DNA of 64,000 nt from an uncultured archaeon (GCA_902386255.1 CABMII010000161.1:1-64000), one strand, 5' to 3'; shown: positions 17,274 to 26,723, counted from the stretch's first letter. Made by a program: numbers and translations. The notes: a model not told the origin generated them from the sequence alone.

Positions 17274-18038
17274 ATGGATTCCAGAACGGATAGGAATAAT
17301 GGAATTACCAAAAGTATTATTTTTTATGCTGTTTTAACGTTAGTTGTACTTGTATCCATGTATTTCTATGCAATCAGTGCAGCCCTGGTTGCATATTCGA
17401 TAATTATACTTATTGCATATTTATTGAAAAAACAGGAAGGTGGATTCAGGTGGGGCGTGTCATGGAAATTCGGTTTCTTGTATGGTCTCATTCTCATCTC
17501 ATCGATATTTTTTATTGAACTTATCTTTGGATGGATCAAACTCGAAGAGCTGTCCAGCGATGCAATTTACATATTAGCGGGAGCGGTGATTTTTGAACTG
17601 CTCGTATCAATAGGGGAAGAAATGTCTTTTCGCGGATACATCCTGCCTAACCTGATAAAAAGCATAGGACGGCGTGATGCCGTGATAGCAACATCTCTTC
17701 TTTTTGCAATGCTTCACGCCCCATCCATATTGCTTCTTGGGCTTGGGAAATTCAATGAATTTATCATGTTTGCCACAATAACGGCTGCCGGGATTATTCT
17801 TGCCCTATTGTATCTGACAGACGGACTTAAAATGTCATCAGCGTATCATTTTTCATGGAATTTTTTCCAGTACCATATATTTTCATTAAGGGGCGGTTTT
17901 GGGATTTTCGGGTTGACAGCAGCGAAGCCGGAACTTACAGGCGGTCTTGTAGGTCCTGAAGCCGGTTTACTGGGTCTTTTTGTTCTTATAGTGGGAATTC
18001 TGGTACTGCTGGTCATTGCCCCACTCCGTAAAGAATAA
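17274..18038 (+). CDS. CPBP family intramembrane glutamic endopeptidase
   Basis: This polytopic membrane protein has about seven or eight hydrophobic helices. The CPBP/Rce1 motifs are present: EEMSFRGYILPNL (EE...R), LFAMLHAP (conserved His) and HFSWNFFQY (His and Asn). These residues form the active site of Rce1-type membrane proteases, while many prokaryotic members function in peptide maturation or have unknown targets. The ATG at 17274 follows an AAGGAAGAAAGG ribosome site and is preferred to an upstream start at 17250. The gene stands alone. Confidence 0.87.
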   Translation: MDSRTDRNNGITKSIIFYAVLTLVVLVSMYFYAISAALVAYSIIILIAYLLKKQEGGFRWGVSWKFGFLYGLILISSIFFIELIFGWIKLEELSSDAIYILAGAVIFELLVSIGEEMSFRGYILPNLIKSIGRRDAVIATSLLFAMLHAPSILLLGLGKFNEFIMFATITAAGIILALLYLTDGLKMSSAYHFSWNFFQYHIFSLRGGFGIFGLTAAKPELTGGLVGPEAGLLGLFVLIVGILVLLVIAPLRKE

Positions 18039-18124
18039 ATACCTTTATGCAATTGTGGAAGGCATTCATCACGATTGATTATTAAAAAGTAAAATATATT
18101 AATGTGTTATTCTCGGAGAAAAAA

Positions 18125-18670
18125 ATGAAGGAAATACGAATACATGGTCGCGGAGGACAGGGATCCGTGACCGCTGCTGAACTTTTAGCAGTGGCTGCTT
18201 TTGAAGACGGGAAATACAGCCAGGCTTTTCCCGCTTTCGGTGTGGAAAGGCGCGGTGCTCCCGTAACGGCTTTTGTGCGTTTAAATGACAAACCGATACG
18301 ATTGCGCAGCCAGATATACGAACCCGATTATGTCATAGTGCAGGACGCCACACTCGTAGATGTTGTTAACGTTGCAGCCGGGGCTAAACCAGAAGGTTTT
18401 ATTCTCATTAACACCGAAAAAAGCCCATCCTCCTTCATTCTCAATACCAAGGCTCCCGTTAAAACGCTTGACGCTACAAAACTGGCGATGGACATAATCG
18501 GAAAACCGATTGTCAATACAATCCTCGCAGGAGCATTCGCTGGAGTTTCGGGTCTCATAAATCCCGAATCCATAAAAAATGCAGTGATGGAGCGGTTCCC
18601 TGGAAAAGTGGGAGAAAAGAATGCGGCCGCCATCCAAGCTGCTTATGACCTCATGGAGGAACAGCGATGA
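18125..18670 (+). CDS. porG: pyruvate:ferredoxin oxidoreductase gamma subunit
   Basis: This is the first gene of a porGDAB operon. The enzyme interconverts pyruvate and CoA with acetyl-CoA, CO2 and reduced ferredoxin. The gamma subunit is recognised by [17 protein letters not shown] at the N-terminus and by [18 protein letters not shown]. The ATG at 18125 (GGAGAA upstream) gives the family's normal start, [13 protein letters not shown]. Its end overlaps porD by four bases. The gene order G-D-A-B is the usual archaeal POR order; related ketoisovalerate oxidoreductases share it, so substrate is inferred from overall pattern. Confidence 0.93.
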   Translation: MKEIRIHGRGGQGSVTAAELLAVAAFEDGKYSQAFPAFGVERRGAPVTAFVRLNDKPIRLRSQIYEPDYVIVQDATLVDVVNVAAGAKPEGFILINTEKSPSSFILNTKAPVKTLDATKLAMDIIGKPIVNTILAGAFAGVSGLINPESIKNAVMERFPGKVGEKNAAAIQAAYDLMEEQR

Positions 18671-18927
18671 AACTTGTTATTAAGACCGTGACCAAGCCGG
18701 GAAGCACGCGGGCGAATAAGACGGGAGCATGGCGTTCGTTCATGCCGGTTTTTGACCATAAGCTGTGCAGCAAATGCGGCATCTGCGCAATATACTGCCC
18801 GGAAGGGGTGGTGTACAAACTGGAGAACGGTTTTTTTGAGCCGGATTATGAATACTGCAAAGGATGCGGCATCTGCGCAAACGAGTGCCCCAAAAAGGCT
18901 ATAAAAATGGTGCTGGAGGGAAAATGA
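18667..18927 (+). CDS. porD: pyruvate:ferredoxin oxidoreductase delta subunit (2x[4Fe-4S])
   Basis: This small ferredoxin-type subunit of 86 residues has two complete cluster motifs, [14 protein letters not shown] and [14 protein letters not shown]. It transfers electrons from the thiamine site of the beta subunit to external ferredoxin. It overlaps porG by four bases and porA by four bases (ATGA), which fixes both starts and shows translational coupling. Confidence 0.95.
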   Translation: MKLVIKTVTKPGSTRANKTGAWRSFMPVFDHKLCSKCGICAIYCPEGVVYKLENGFFEPDYEYCKGCGICANECPKKAIKMVLEGK

Positions 18928-20111
18928 GGAAAAGTATGGTTGTTGTTGAAGGTTCGTATGCAGTGGCACATGCAGTCAAGGTATGCAAACCCAATGTGAT
19001 TTCAGCTTATCCCATAACCCCGCAAACGCATATCGTTGAAGACCTTTCCCAATTCGCGGCCGATGGGGAAATGAACTGCGAGTACATGAACGTGGAATCG
19101 GAGTTCTCCGCAATCTCGGCGCTGATAGGTGCCAGCGCCACTGGCGCGCGCACATATACCTCAACGACCTCGCAGGGGCTTGCCCTGATGCATGAGGCAT
19201 TATTCAACGCATCAGGCATGAGGCTGCCCATCGTTATGACCGTAGTCAACCGGGCGTTAAGCGCACCCATCAATATCTGGAACGACCAGCAGGATTCCAT
19301 ATCGCAGAGGGATACGGGCTGGATACAGCTCTATGCCGAGGATGTCCAGGAATCGGCTGATATGGTACCGCAGCTCTTCAAGCTCTCAGAAGACCCTGAT
19401 GTTCTTCTGCCTTCGATGGCTTGTATGGACGGGTTCATCCTTTCCCATGTTTATGAGCCCGTTATTTTACTTGAGCAGGGACTTACAGATGAATACCTGC
19501 CCCCCTATTCCCCGGAATTTATGCTTGATCCCAAAAATCCCATGTCATTCGGGGCTTTTGCAGACCCGAGCACGTACACAGAATTCCGGTACAAGCAGGA
19601 AAAAGCAATGGGAGAGGCTTTAAAGAAAATCGAGGAAATCGCCAATGAATTCAAGGATATTTACGGGCGGTACTATGGAGGTCTTATAGAGGGCTATGCG
19701 CTCGATGATGCCGAGATTGTGATAATGGCGATGGGTTCGGTCATCGGTACGATAAAAGATACAATTGATGAGCTTCGCCATGATGGTGAAAGCGTGGGTC
19801 TTCTCAAAGTCAGGTCATTCCGGCCTTTCCCTGCTGACGCTATACGCGCGGCTTTGAAAAACGCAAAAGTCATTGTGACCCTTGATAAGAATATATCTAT
19901 CGGTAAGAACGAGGGCGCACTTTGCACCGAGGTCAAGGCATGTCTTCATAACACTGATACCAGGGTTCCTGTTATCGGTTTCATGCTCGGGCATGGAGGG
20001 CGCGATATTCCTATGAGTACTATTAAGAAAATCATCAACAAGGCAAAGTTAGTGGAAAAGGGTATTTTCGTGGAAAGCGAATTTGCCGACCTGAGGGAGG
20101 ACCTGGCATGA
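18924..20111 (+). CDS. porA: pyruvate:ferredoxin oxidoreductase alpha subunit
   Basis: The 395-residue alpha subunit starts [18 protein letters not shown] and carries [33 protein letters not shown] and [20 protein letters not shown]. All are typical of POR alpha subunits, which contribute to the thiamine diphosphate pocket and CoA binding. The start at 18924 gives an ATGA overlap with porD; the longer frame from 18864 lies inside porD and is rejected. It overlaps porB by four bases. Confidence 0.95.
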   Translation: MRKSMVVVEGSYAVAHAVKVCKPNVISAYPITPQTHIVEDLSQFAADGEMNCEYMNVESEFSAISALIGASATGARTYTSTTSQGLALMHEALFNASGMRLPIVMTVVNRALSAPINIWNDQQDSISQRDTGWIQLYAEDVQESADMVPQLFKLSEDPDVLLPSMACMDGFILSHVYEPVILLEQGLTDEYLPPYSPEFMLDPKNPMSFGAFADPSTYTEFRYKQEKAMGEALKKIEEIANEFKDIYGRYYGGLIEGYALDDAEIVIMAMGSVIGTIKDTIDELRHDGESVGLLKVRSFRPFPADAIRAALKNAKVIVTLDKNISIGKNEGALCTEVKACLHNTDTRVPVIGFMLGHGGRDIPMSTIKKIINKAKLVEKGIFVESEFADLREDLA

Positions 20112-20980
20112 GTCTATTAAAACCGGGCCACCGCGGATGCGCCGGATGCTGCGATGCCCTTGCAGGGAAATTCGTGCTTGACGCGCTTGGCGAGGATACC
20201 ATCGTTGTCTCCCCGACAGGCTGTCTTGAAGTATTCACTACGCCCTACCCGGAATCAGCATGGGGCGTGCCGTGGGTACATTCGCTTTTTGAGAATGCGG
20301 CGGCTGTCGCATCCGGGGTTGAAGCGGCGCTCAAGGCTCTGGGCAGGAAGAACCACACTAAAATCGTGGCAATCGGTGGTGACGGCGCAACGCTTGATAT
20401 CGGCCTGCAGGCAATATCGGGGGCATTTGAACGGGGACATGATTTTACGTATATCTGCGTGGATAATGAAGCGTATATGAACACCGGCATCCAGCGAAGC
20501 AGCGCGACTCCCCTCTATGCGAGCACGACTACAAGCCCTTCAGGGAAGGTATCGTTCGGCAATCCGCAGCATAAAAAGAATATGCCTGCAATAATAGCAG
20601 CGCATGGCTCGCCCTATGTCGCCACGGCTTCGGTTGCGTATGCACCTGATATGATTAAAAAGGTGAAAAAGGCAGCCGAGATAAAAGGACCCACTTACGT
20701 GCATGTGCATGCGCCCTGCTGCACGGGCTGGAAGTTTGAAGGCTCAAAGACCATCGAGGTTGGGAGGCTTGCCGTGGAGACGGCGATGTGGCCCCTGTAC
20801 GAGATGGAGAACGGCGTTGTTACAAACGTGAGGAAGCTTAAGAACAGGAAGCCAGTGGAAGAGTATCTCAAAGTGCAGGGAAGGTTCAAGCATCTCTTTA
20901 CGATGGAAGGCGGGTCAGAGGAGATTAAGAAGATTCAGGCGATTGCGGACTGGAATGTGAAGCATTTCGGGCTGGAGTGA
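20108..20980 (+). CDS. porB: pyruvate:ferredoxin oxidoreductase beta subunit (TPP-binding)
   Basis: The beta subunit (290 residues) holds the thiamine diphosphate signature starting at [16 protein letters not shown] and ending at NEAYMN. Four Cys for the proximal [4Fe-4S] cluster are visible: GCAGCCDAL near the start, PTGC, and CCTGW in the C-terminal third. It completes the porGDAB operon. In this organism the enzyme would serve acetyl-CoA-based carbon assimilation or acetate formation. Confidence 0.95.
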   Translation: MSLLKPGHRGCAGCCDALAGKFVLDALGEDTIVVSPTGCLEVFTTPYPESAWGVPWVHSLFENAAAVASGVEAALKALGRKNHTKIVAIGGDGATLDIGLQAISGAFERGHDFTYICVDNEAYMNTGIQRSSATPLYASTTTSPSGKVSFGNPQHKKNMPAIIAAHGSPYVATASVAYAPDMIKKVKKAAEIKGPTYVHVHAPCCTGWKFEGSKTIEVGRLAVETAMWPLYEMENGVVTNVRKLKNRKPVEEYLKVQGRFKHLFTMEGGSEEIKKIQAIADWNVKHFGLE

Positions 20981-21000
20981 GTGCTTTATCATAGAACACT

Positions 21001-21053
21001 GATGACACGGATAGGACAGATTTTCACGGATATTGATTTTCCGTGTCAATCCA
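21001..21053. repeat. short inverted-repeat element downstream of porB
   Basis: GACACGGATAGGACAGATTTTCACGGAT is followed by ATTTTCCGTGTCAATCC; ACACGGA and TCCGTGT can pair around a short loop. It may act as the porB terminator or be a dispersed intergenic repeat. Confidence 0.4.
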
Positions 21054-21157
21054 TCCCATTTCTATTATTTTTATTAGCCAATGGAAGACGGAATTAGTAT
21101 ATTACTATGAATAATAATTTATATATTAGTTTTACTATCAGATAATATGTGGATTAG

Positions 21158-21559
21158 ATGAACCCTGATGAAATTGATGGAATCGTAAAGAATGGTTTGG
21201 ATAGATTGAAAACTATCCGGGGATTTGAAAAAGTCATGTTCATCATATTGTATGGTTCAGCGGCTAATGGAATAATCCGTGAAGATTCTGATATCGACCT
21301 GTGTATTGATATTGATACTGAAACCGATTATGAGCGCTCAAAGTTCAGGCTTAAGGTTCTGTCAGAGCTTCCTTCTTTTTTCGATGTCCAGATATTTGCG
21401 CAGCTTCCGCTGTATGTGAAAAAAGAAGTATTGAAGGGTAAGGTAATTTATTGCAGGGATAAAGAATATTTATATGAAATTGCGATTTCTACGATAAAGG
21501 AATTTGAGGATTTCAAGTATCGGTATTATGATTATATCGGGGAAAGGGCGCTGGCATGA
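21158..21559 (+). CDS. mntA: MntA-like nucleotidyltransferase antitoxin
   Basis: This minimal nucleotidyltransferase has the motif YGSAANGIIREDSDIDL (residues 32-48), with Gly-Ser and the D-X-D metal ligands. In MntA-HepT systems this enzyme adds AMP groups to a tyrosine of the HEPN toxin and silences it. The expected hepT start overlaps the mntA stop as ATGA at 21556, but its frame closes after 14 codons, so the toxin is lost. A TATA-like AATTTATATATTAG lies near 21117. This is an orphan antitoxin, possibly able to guard against related toxins elsewhere. Confidence 0.82.
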   Translation: MNPDEIDGIVKNGLDRLKTIRGFEKVMFIILYGSAANGIIREDSDIDLCIDIDTETDYERSKFRLKVLSELPSFFDVQIFAQLPLYVKKEVLKGKVIYCRDKEYLYEIAISTIKEFEDFKYRYYDYIGERALA

Positions 21560-21600
21560 GGACAGTGTTATTGATAAAAATTGAAGTAAAACTTGAATAG
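21556..21600 (+). pseudogene. truncated HepT (HEPN toxin) remnant
   Basis: The ATG overlaps the mntA stop codon, as in intact mntA-hepT pairs. The 14-codon product MRTVLLIKIEVKLE resembles the first helix of HepT proteins and then meets a TAG. Nothing like the R-X4-6-H motif is present in the next 20 bases before the convergent gene. A deletion removed the rest of the toxin. Confidence 0.45.
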
Positions 21601-21620
21601 GCTAAACTTGAAAGATTTTG

Positions 21621-22817
21621 TTACGGCAATGATGCCCACTCCGACAATCTCTTTTTCTTTAATTTATTGAGGGCTTCGTTCATTTCTTTATAATATCTCT
21701 CCGCTTGAGGTATTACTTTTATAAGATTTTGTTGCTCAGCTATTGTTAGAATGTTTTTGAGCGACCCTGCCGCCTCTCTTGTTGCATCTTCAGATCCTTG
21801 TTCATACGCCTTCATTCCAAGTATTGTCATATCATGCACAACTCCAAATGTTGCACGTTCGAGTTTTTGCTTAGCTGCCTCTTTTCCAAGTTCTCCTAAG
21901 GAAAACACGGCCCAATGTAAGACGCCTTCGAATTTTCGTTCAGCGGCCATTTCTCCATATACATGCAGGTTATATATTACTTCAATAGTAGAATACTCAT
22001 CCGCTTTACACGCTGCTAATTTTCCGACTTTGATTAGATGAGAAATGAAAAGTTTGGCTAATTTTTCTTTTTGTTCTTCATTAAGAATTTCTTTTTCGAA
22101 TATAGAATTAGTCCTTGTTGTGATTGCTCTCAATCCATATCTTACTGTTTCATAGTCATATTTCATTAGGGCACTGCGCACAATATCAATAATGGGCAGA
22201 TTCGGGTCTTTCTCAATGTCAATAGTGGATATAAAATAGCTTTTTCCATCGGTCTTTTCGTTTTTGAGTGCAGCCAAAATTTTATTTGTTGTTATTCTTT
22301 CTGCCAGCATATTAATTACCGTCGATGGCCTCAGAAGATTTAGTGTATTCCAAATATACGGCACCAGCGCCGCAAACGCAAAAACGCCCAAATAATACGA
22401 AAATGCGATATGCCACTCAAGATTCGACACCCTGCCCACCAGCGGATTCTCAATCATCTTCAGCACACCCAGCCCGTAAAAAATAGCAATCCCATAAATC
22501 CCCATCAGTATCCACAAATCCGGCGTCCTCCTGAACACCTCAATCACCCTCGCCGAATACGACTGCGCCGCAAGCTGCACCGCCACAAGGCTCAGCGTAA
22601 CCACAAGCGCCACAATTGCAGCCTCGCTCTGCACAAGTGCGCTGAGCAGGTAGCGGGCGCTGTCCACGTCTGTGTGCAGGAAGTTAAGATAAGAGAAAAC
22701 AATATTCAAGGCCGCAATAATAACGGCGCCGAGCGCGAAATATAGAGTCAACCTGTTCAACCATTTCGGCTCGTTCAACCAATGAAATATTTTCGATTTT
22801 AACTCTTCAATCGGCAT
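21621..22817 (-). CDS. DUF2254-like membrane protein
   Basis: The N-terminal 175 residues hold about four membrane helices (LTLYFALGAVIIAALNIVF, SEAAIVALVVTLSLVAVQLA, ILMGIYGIAIFYGLG, YYLGVFAFAALVPYIW). The soluble C-terminal 230 residues are helical and repeat-like. The segment SEAAIVALVVTLSLVAVQLA and AQSYSARVIEVFRR resemble the DUF2254 membrane family of unknown role. The ATG at 22817 (MPIEELKSKIF) is preferred over 22907, which adds a hydrophobic 30 residues. The gene ends convergently against the MntA/HepT region. No function can be assigned. Confidence 0.6.
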   Translation of the reverse strand: MPIEELKSKIFHWLNEPKWLNRLTLYFALGAVIIAALNIVFSYLNFLHTDVDSARYLLSALVQSEAAIVALVVTLSLVAVQLAAQSYSARVIEVFRRTPDLWILMGIYGIAIFYGLGVLKMIENPLVGRVSNLEWHIAFSYYLGVFAFAALVPYIWNTLNLLRPSTVINMLAERITTNKILAALKNEKTDGKSYFISTIDIEKDPNLPIIDIVRSALMKYDYETVRYGLRAITTRTNSIFEKEILNEEQKEKLAKLFISHLIKVGKLAACKADEYSTIEVIYNLHVYGEMAAERKFEGVLHWAVFSLGELGKEAAKQKLERATFGVVHDMTILGMKAYEQGSEDATREAAGSLKNILTIAEQQNLIKVIPQAERYYKEMNEALNKLKKKRLSEWASLP

Positions 22818-22924
22818 ACCAACGAGTAAAGCATTTGTAAGACGTATAAAACTATTGAAAAGATTGATGTGCTGTATGGTCAATATTAAGACAGAAGCAT
22901 AAACCAACTAAGCAGTACCATTTT

Positions 22925-23881
22925 TTATAATTTCAAATCCATCATAATCCCCATCACAGAATCAATATCATTTGCTTTATTAATCTCTATACGCACAGAT
23001 TTTATGTTCTCCATGCCCTTCGTGAAATATTGCGCATTAAGCTTCAGGTCATTTAAACCCAGCATGTCGAATTTTTGGCACAAAGCCGTGTAATCATAAA
23101 AATCCCGGAGCCGCTCATCCATTGCCTGAGGCGGCAATAATTCCCCGGTTGAAAGATAATGTGAAAGTCTCTTGAATATATACGGGTTCCCGATTGCAGC
23201 CCTTCCTATCATCAGCCCGTCGCACCGTGTATATTCAAGCGCTTCCCGGGCGGTTTTTTCATCGTAAATATCGCCGTTTGCAATAACGGGAATCGACAGT
23301 TCTTTCTTGATGCCTTTAATGAATTCAAGGCTGGATTTTCCGGAATAGCCCTGTTTCTGTGTTCGCCCGTGAACTGTTATCGCCGCCGCGCCGGCTTTTT
23401 CGATAACCTTAGCGATTTTTAATGTCTCATCAAAACTATTTATTATTCTTATTTTCGCTGTGAGCGGAATATCAAGGGCAGAAGAAAGCTGTTCAATTAT
23501 TTCCCCGATGATTTCAGGGCTTTTCAGGAGCGCAGACCCGAACCCGTTTTTGACAACGCTTTGCGCCGGGCAGCCAAGGTTTATGTCGAAAAGGTCAGGA
23601 TTATATCTTTCCTGCAGGATTTGCGCAGAATTAACAAGGTCAAAAGCATCAGAACCCAATAACTGGATTCCGAATGGTCTCTCATCTTCGGATGTAAGGC
23701 ATCTATCCATGCTTTCGACATTTTGCCGGACAATCCCCCCGGAGCAGACCATCTCAGAATACACAAGCGATGCCCCGTGTTTTTTGCAGAGCAGCCTGAA
23801 GGGCAGGTTCGTCACATCCGACATCGGGGCAAGAACAAGAGCCCCGTCCAGCGCAATTTTTCCAATTTTCAGATGAATCAT
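22925..23881 (-). CDS. dus: tRNA-dihydrouridine synthase
   Basis: This is an FMN-dependent TIM-barrel enzyme that reduces uridine to dihydrouridine in the tRNA D-loop. It has the family start LAPMSDVTNLPFRLLCKKHG, QLLGSDAFDLVNSA, the catalytic-Cys segment DINLGCPAQSVVKNGFGSALL, TAKIRI, VHGRTQKQGYSG and IANGDIYDEKTA followed by GLMIGRAAIGNP. The 318-residue length is normal. Family members of archaea use the DusB-type pattern. It is upstream of nothing on its strand and is separate from the fwd operon by about 40 bases, so it may be the last gene of that transcript. Confidence 0.95.
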   Translation of the reverse strand: MIHLKIGKIALDGALVLAPMSDVTNLPFRLLCKKHGASLVYSEMVCSGGIVRQNVESMDRCLTSEDERPFGIQLLGSDAFDLVNSAQILQERYNPDLFDINLGCPAQSVVKNGFGSALLKSPEIIGEIIEQLSSALDIPLTAKIRIINSFDETLKIAKVIEKAGAAAITVHGRTQKQGYSGKSSLEFIKGIKKELSIPVIANGDIYDEKTAREALEYTRCDGLMIGRAAIGNPYIFKRLSHYLSTGELLPPQAMDERLRDFYDYTALCQKFDMLGLNDLKLNAQYFTKGMENIKSVRIEINKANDIDSVMGIMMDLKL

Positions 23882-23920
23882 ACGTTTTTAATCCGGTACG
23901 TTTTCCCTTTTTCGATTTAA

Positions 23921-24352
23921 TCAAACCTGCTTTAATTTTCTAAAATATTCCATCAAACTTTCAAGACTCGTAATCTCTTCTTTTACAAGAGAAATTTTTG
24001 CAGTAATATTCTTGAACTCGGGAATCCCTTTTCCTCCCATATCATCCGATACAAGAACATTTGACCACGGGCTGTTCACCATGAAAGCTACCCCGCCTGG
24101 TTCATCTCTCCTGGATTCCCTGACCTCGACCACAATACTTCCATTATTGTTGGCAACTTTCACCCTGTCTCCTGATTTCAATCCCATTTTTGCCATGTCG
24201 TTTTTACTCATCCCGATGAAGGCCGAGAGTTTTTCATAATCCTTTCCAAACCTGTCGCGTTCCAGCGCCTCGACCTGGAAAATATCCCTGTATGTGATTA
24301 TTTTTATCTCGTATTCCGGGTTTTTCATGAACTTTCCGACATCGAGCCCCAT
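23921..24352 (-). CDS. fwdD: formylmethanofuran dehydrogenase subunit D
   Basis: FwdD is the molybdopterin-dinucleotide-binding domain that caps the catalytic subunit. The protein (up to 143 residues) has the beta-barrel pattern GMSKNDMAKMGLKSGDRVKV, EPGGVAFMVNSPWSN and ends GIPEFKNITAKI, typical of FwdD/FmdD. The start shares one base with the fwdB stop (TAATG); an internal ATG at residue 9 is possible. Within the methane pathway the complex oxidises formyl-methanofuran in the last step of reverse methanogenesis or makes it in methanogenesis. Confidence 0.88.
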   Translation of the reverse strand: MGLDVGKFMKNPEYEIKIITYRDIFQVEALERDRFGKDYEKLSAFIGMSKNDMAKMGLKSGDRVKVANNNGSIVVEVRESRRDEPGGVAFMVNSPWSNVLVSDDMGGKGIPEFKNITAKISLVKEEITSLESLMEYFRKLKQV

Positions 24353-25617
24353 TAAAGCGCCTCCATCAATCGCGTGAGCAGTTCCTCATCTGTCGGGTAA
24401 TCGCTTTCAATTATCTTTGATAACTCGATTTTTTTCCCGTCCATCCTCACGGCTGTGCCGCCTGATTCCACTCCAGACACGGCACACGGGATTGTTACGG
24501 CTGTTATCTTTGAAGTCATGGTAACACACGGGTCTATGCATATCACCGGTATGGATGCAAGATGCCGGACGAGGGAGCGGGGCAGGCTTGACAGCGGGTC
24601 AGAACCCGCGACGAGCAGGGCGTCTATGCTTTCATTCCGAAGCGCTTCAACGATTGAATATTTATCGTCATGAACCAGAGTCACGCCTCTGGAGGGCGTG
24701 TCCAGCACTTCGGCTGGACTATGCTGGACGGCTTTTCCCTCAAATTTTACCCGGTTCACGAACCCGGTTTCTTTAAACAGGTTTTCATTAAAACCTCGCA
24801 TATTGTAATGACCTACCATTGGCATAATGTGGAAATTCGAAAGCTTATCTGCCAGCGCGACAAGAATCTCCATATCCTCTTTTATCGAATATGTCAGCCC
24901 AATACCTGCAAAAATCACTCCGAATTCTGCCTTTTTCAATATGGCTGCCAGCTCAAGTATTTTTTTTGGCTCATACGCAGGGACTTTTCCTGAAAGGGCG
25001 TCTGTCAGTGCAAGGATAAATTCCCTGTCGCCCTTTGGCTGTATCCTGTAAAAATGCCCCTTGCATATCTTTGCGGTGTTGGATTCACGCACATCTATTG
25101 CAACGGCGATCCGGTCTTCTTCGTACCCGCGCTGCCGGGATTCACCACGGGGAAAATACGAGAACCTGGAAAGATGCCGCGGCTCAGAGTCCTGCGCATC
25201 CGACCCCCAATAGACAAGAACGTCAGCTTTGTTCCTTACATCTTCAAGCATGCACGTCCTGAATTTTTCCTGGAATATCGTTTCAATCAGGAGCCCCTGG
25301 CAGAAGGATGAGGTATCATCTATTATTGCTCCCAATTTTTTTGCCAGTTGGATTCCTTTTACCTGGGCTTCGCATGTTGAGTTGCTAAAGCCAAAAAGCA
25401 TTGGCGATTTAGCTACTTTGAGTATTTCGGCGGCTTTCCTGATGGCACTTTCAATATCTACAGGCTTCTGGGCTATTGACGGCGCCAGCCTGTTAAAGCA
25501 GCCTTTCATCCTTGCTGCCCCCCGCCTGCATGCGTTTCGCGTCTCTTTTATCCTGTTGTTTTCAACTATTACATCAATATCATCGCATAATAAAGCACAT
25601 CCGGGGCAGGTTGCCAT
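24352..25617 (-). CDS. fwdB: formylmethanofuran dehydrogenase subunit B (catalytic, Mo/W)
   Basis: FwdB holds the molybdopterin or tungstopterin site. The start at 25617 gives MATCPGCALLCDDIDV, whose three Cys plus the one in RNACRRG bind a [4Fe-4S] cluster. NSTCEAQ downstream holds the probable metal-ligating Cys, so this is the Cys rather than the selenocysteine form. Further family patterns are VYWGSDAQDSEPRHLSRFSYF and VAGSDPLSSLPR. The longer frame from 25707 runs into the upstream Fe-S gene and is rejected; the true gap is eight bases. fwdA, fwdC and fwdE are not in the window. Confidence 0.92.
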   Translation of the reverse strand: MATCPGCALLCDDIDVIVENNRIKETRNACRRGAARMKGCFNRLAPSIAQKPVDIESAIRKAAEILKVAKSPMLFGFSNSTCEAQVKGIQLAKKLGAIIDDTSSFCQGLLIETIFQEKFRTCMLEDVRNKADVLVYWGSDAQDSEPRHLSRFSYFPRGESRQRGYEEDRIAVAIDVRESNTAKICKGHFYRIQPKGDREFILALTDALSGKVPAYEPKKILELAAILKKAEFGVIFAGIGLTYSIKEDMEILVALADKLSNFHIMPMVGHYNMRGFNENLFKETGFVNRVKFEGKAVQHSPAEVLDTPSRGVTLVHDDKYSIVEALRNESIDALLVAGSDPLSSLPRSLVRHLASIPVICIDPCVTMTSKITAVTIPCAVSGVESGGTAVRMDGKKIELSKIIESDYPTDEELLTRLMEAL

Positions 25618-25625
25618 TGAAACAC

Positions 25626-26084
25626 CTACACGAACTCGATGGCGCCTGTCGGGCACGGGTCTATGCACGCATAACAGAGCACCCTGTTCTTCCCGAAACG
25701 GCGGCATTCCTTGATATTTGAAGCCATCACTTTGCCGTCAACCACCTTGAATATCACTTTATCGTTTGTGGGAGCGCATCCGATAGCGGCGCCTCTGGGG
25801 TCGTTTGCCACGTCCACGGGGCATGCAACCACGCAATTTCCACAGCCAGTACAAAGTTCGGGATGGACTATCATTCCGGTTTCCTCGGCTCCGGCTGAAG
25901 GCAAAAGAAGGACTTCCAGTTTTTCTTTCTGTTTTTTAAAATTCCCTTCAAGTAAAGGCGTACAATCAGATATGTTCCTTTTCCTTCCCAGAAGTGCAAC
26001 CGCAAAAGCCATGCATGTGGATTCGCCGCATATCTTGCAGTTGGTTTTTGGCAAGAGCTGGTAAAGCTCCATTACTGTAACCAT
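25626..26084 (-). CDS. Fe-S protein: PF04060-type cluster domain plus ferredoxin domain
   Basis: The N-terminal half has LPKTNCKICGESTCMAFAVA and a fourth Cys in SDCTPLL, the four-Cys pattern of the Fe-S domain found in CdhE, AcsC and RnfB. The C-terminal half carries CTGCGNCVVACPVD and CYACIDPCPTG, two ferredoxin-type motifs. It is first in an operon with fwdB and fwdD, so it probably feeds electrons from formylmethanofuran dehydrogenase to ferredoxin, in place of FwdF/FwdG polyferredoxins. This role is inferred from position. Confidence 0.75.
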   Translation of the reverse strand: MVTVMELYQLLPKTNCKICGESTCMAFAVALLGRKRNISDCTPLLEGNFKKQKEKLEVLLLPSAGAEETGMIVHPELCTGCGNCVVACPVDVANDPRGAAIGCAPTNDKVIFKVVDGKVMASNIKECRRFGKNRVLCYACIDPCPTGAIEFV

Positions 26085-26298
26085 GGCTCGGGAATTGGTT
26101 TTATATCCTTTGGTGTTTGGTGTTCATACAGCTATACGATGATATTATGTCTAAATCCGATTTCAATTCCATACCGGTCAGTTCATACCTAAACGAACTT
26201 AAAATTAACGGTCTCAGTGTGTCCGCGATAGATTATTACACACCCCTCGAATACAGACATTGTATTCACCGTGTATGCTTTTGATATATGCTTTTTGC
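26085..26298. other. non-coding gap, boundary of the polysaccharide island
   Basis: No supported gene is seen between the Fe-S gene and the first winged-helix gene. The left part holds the likely promoter of the fwd operon on the minus strand; base composition becomes AT-rich to the right of here. Confidence 0.4.
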
Positions 26299-26330
26299 AT
26301 GGGTTCTTACTAGTTAAAGTTATTTAAAGA
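26299..26330 (+). promoter_or_regulatory. island promoter element, copy A
   Basis: GGTTCTTACTAGTT followed by AAAGTTATTTAAAGA is an almost exact inverted match of copy B at 34271-34300. The TTATTTAAAG part looks like a TATA box; the CTAGTT part is additional. It lies about 112 bases upstream of the winged-helix gene at 26442, with a leader similar to that of copy E. Confidence 0.65.
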
Positions 26331-26441
26331 ATTGAGTGGGTGGTATGAAATGCAAATAGTTAGTTGCGACTTGAATATTATGAACAGGATAGCTATACGA
26401 AGTCAATATGTTTTATCGAAGCAGCAGGCTAGGGAGCAGAG

Positions 26442-26723
26442 ATGAAACGAGGGAGAAGTAAGTGGGAAATAATCTCGGATATCCTTAAGGTAACACAAGA
26501 AGAAGGAAAAGTGAAAAAGACCCGGATAATGCAAAGGGCATATCTTGACTGGAGAAATTTCCAGAGATATTTTGATTTTCTTTTAACGGAAGGTTTTATA
26601 GCAAAATGTAATCCGGATCCTGAATACTATGAGATAACAGAAAAGGGGAGAAATTTATCGAAGAGATTAAAGGACGTAGCTGCGGTGTTAGATTTAAACG
26701 GAAGTTTCGGGACGAAAAAGTAG
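26442..26723 (+). CDS. small winged-helix DNA-binding protein, paralog 1
   Basis: The 93-residue protein starts MKRGRSKWEIISDILKV and is an archaeal winged helix (HTH_45-like): helices to about residue 45, recognition segment ARAYLDW-like RIMQRAYLDWRNFQRYFDF, and a beta wing AKCNPDPEYYEITEKGRNL. Three close relatives are at 34410, 39590 and 40211, all in the polysaccharide island. GGGAGCAGAG upstream is the ribosome site. About 90 bases of its leader resemble the leader of the 40211 gene, showing duplication of the whole unit. A local regulatory role is inferred. Confidence 0.85.
   Translation: MKRGRSKWEIISDILKVTQEEGKVKKTRIMQRAYLDWRNFQRYFDFLLTEGFIAKCNPDPEYYEITEKGRNLSKRLKDVAAVLDLNGSFGTKK

Noticed and set aside
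26340-26441. Leader peptides in the conserved leader of winged-helix paralogs 1 and 4
   Set aside because: Four- and six-codon ATG frames occur, but their sequences differ; leader similarity is explained by duplication.
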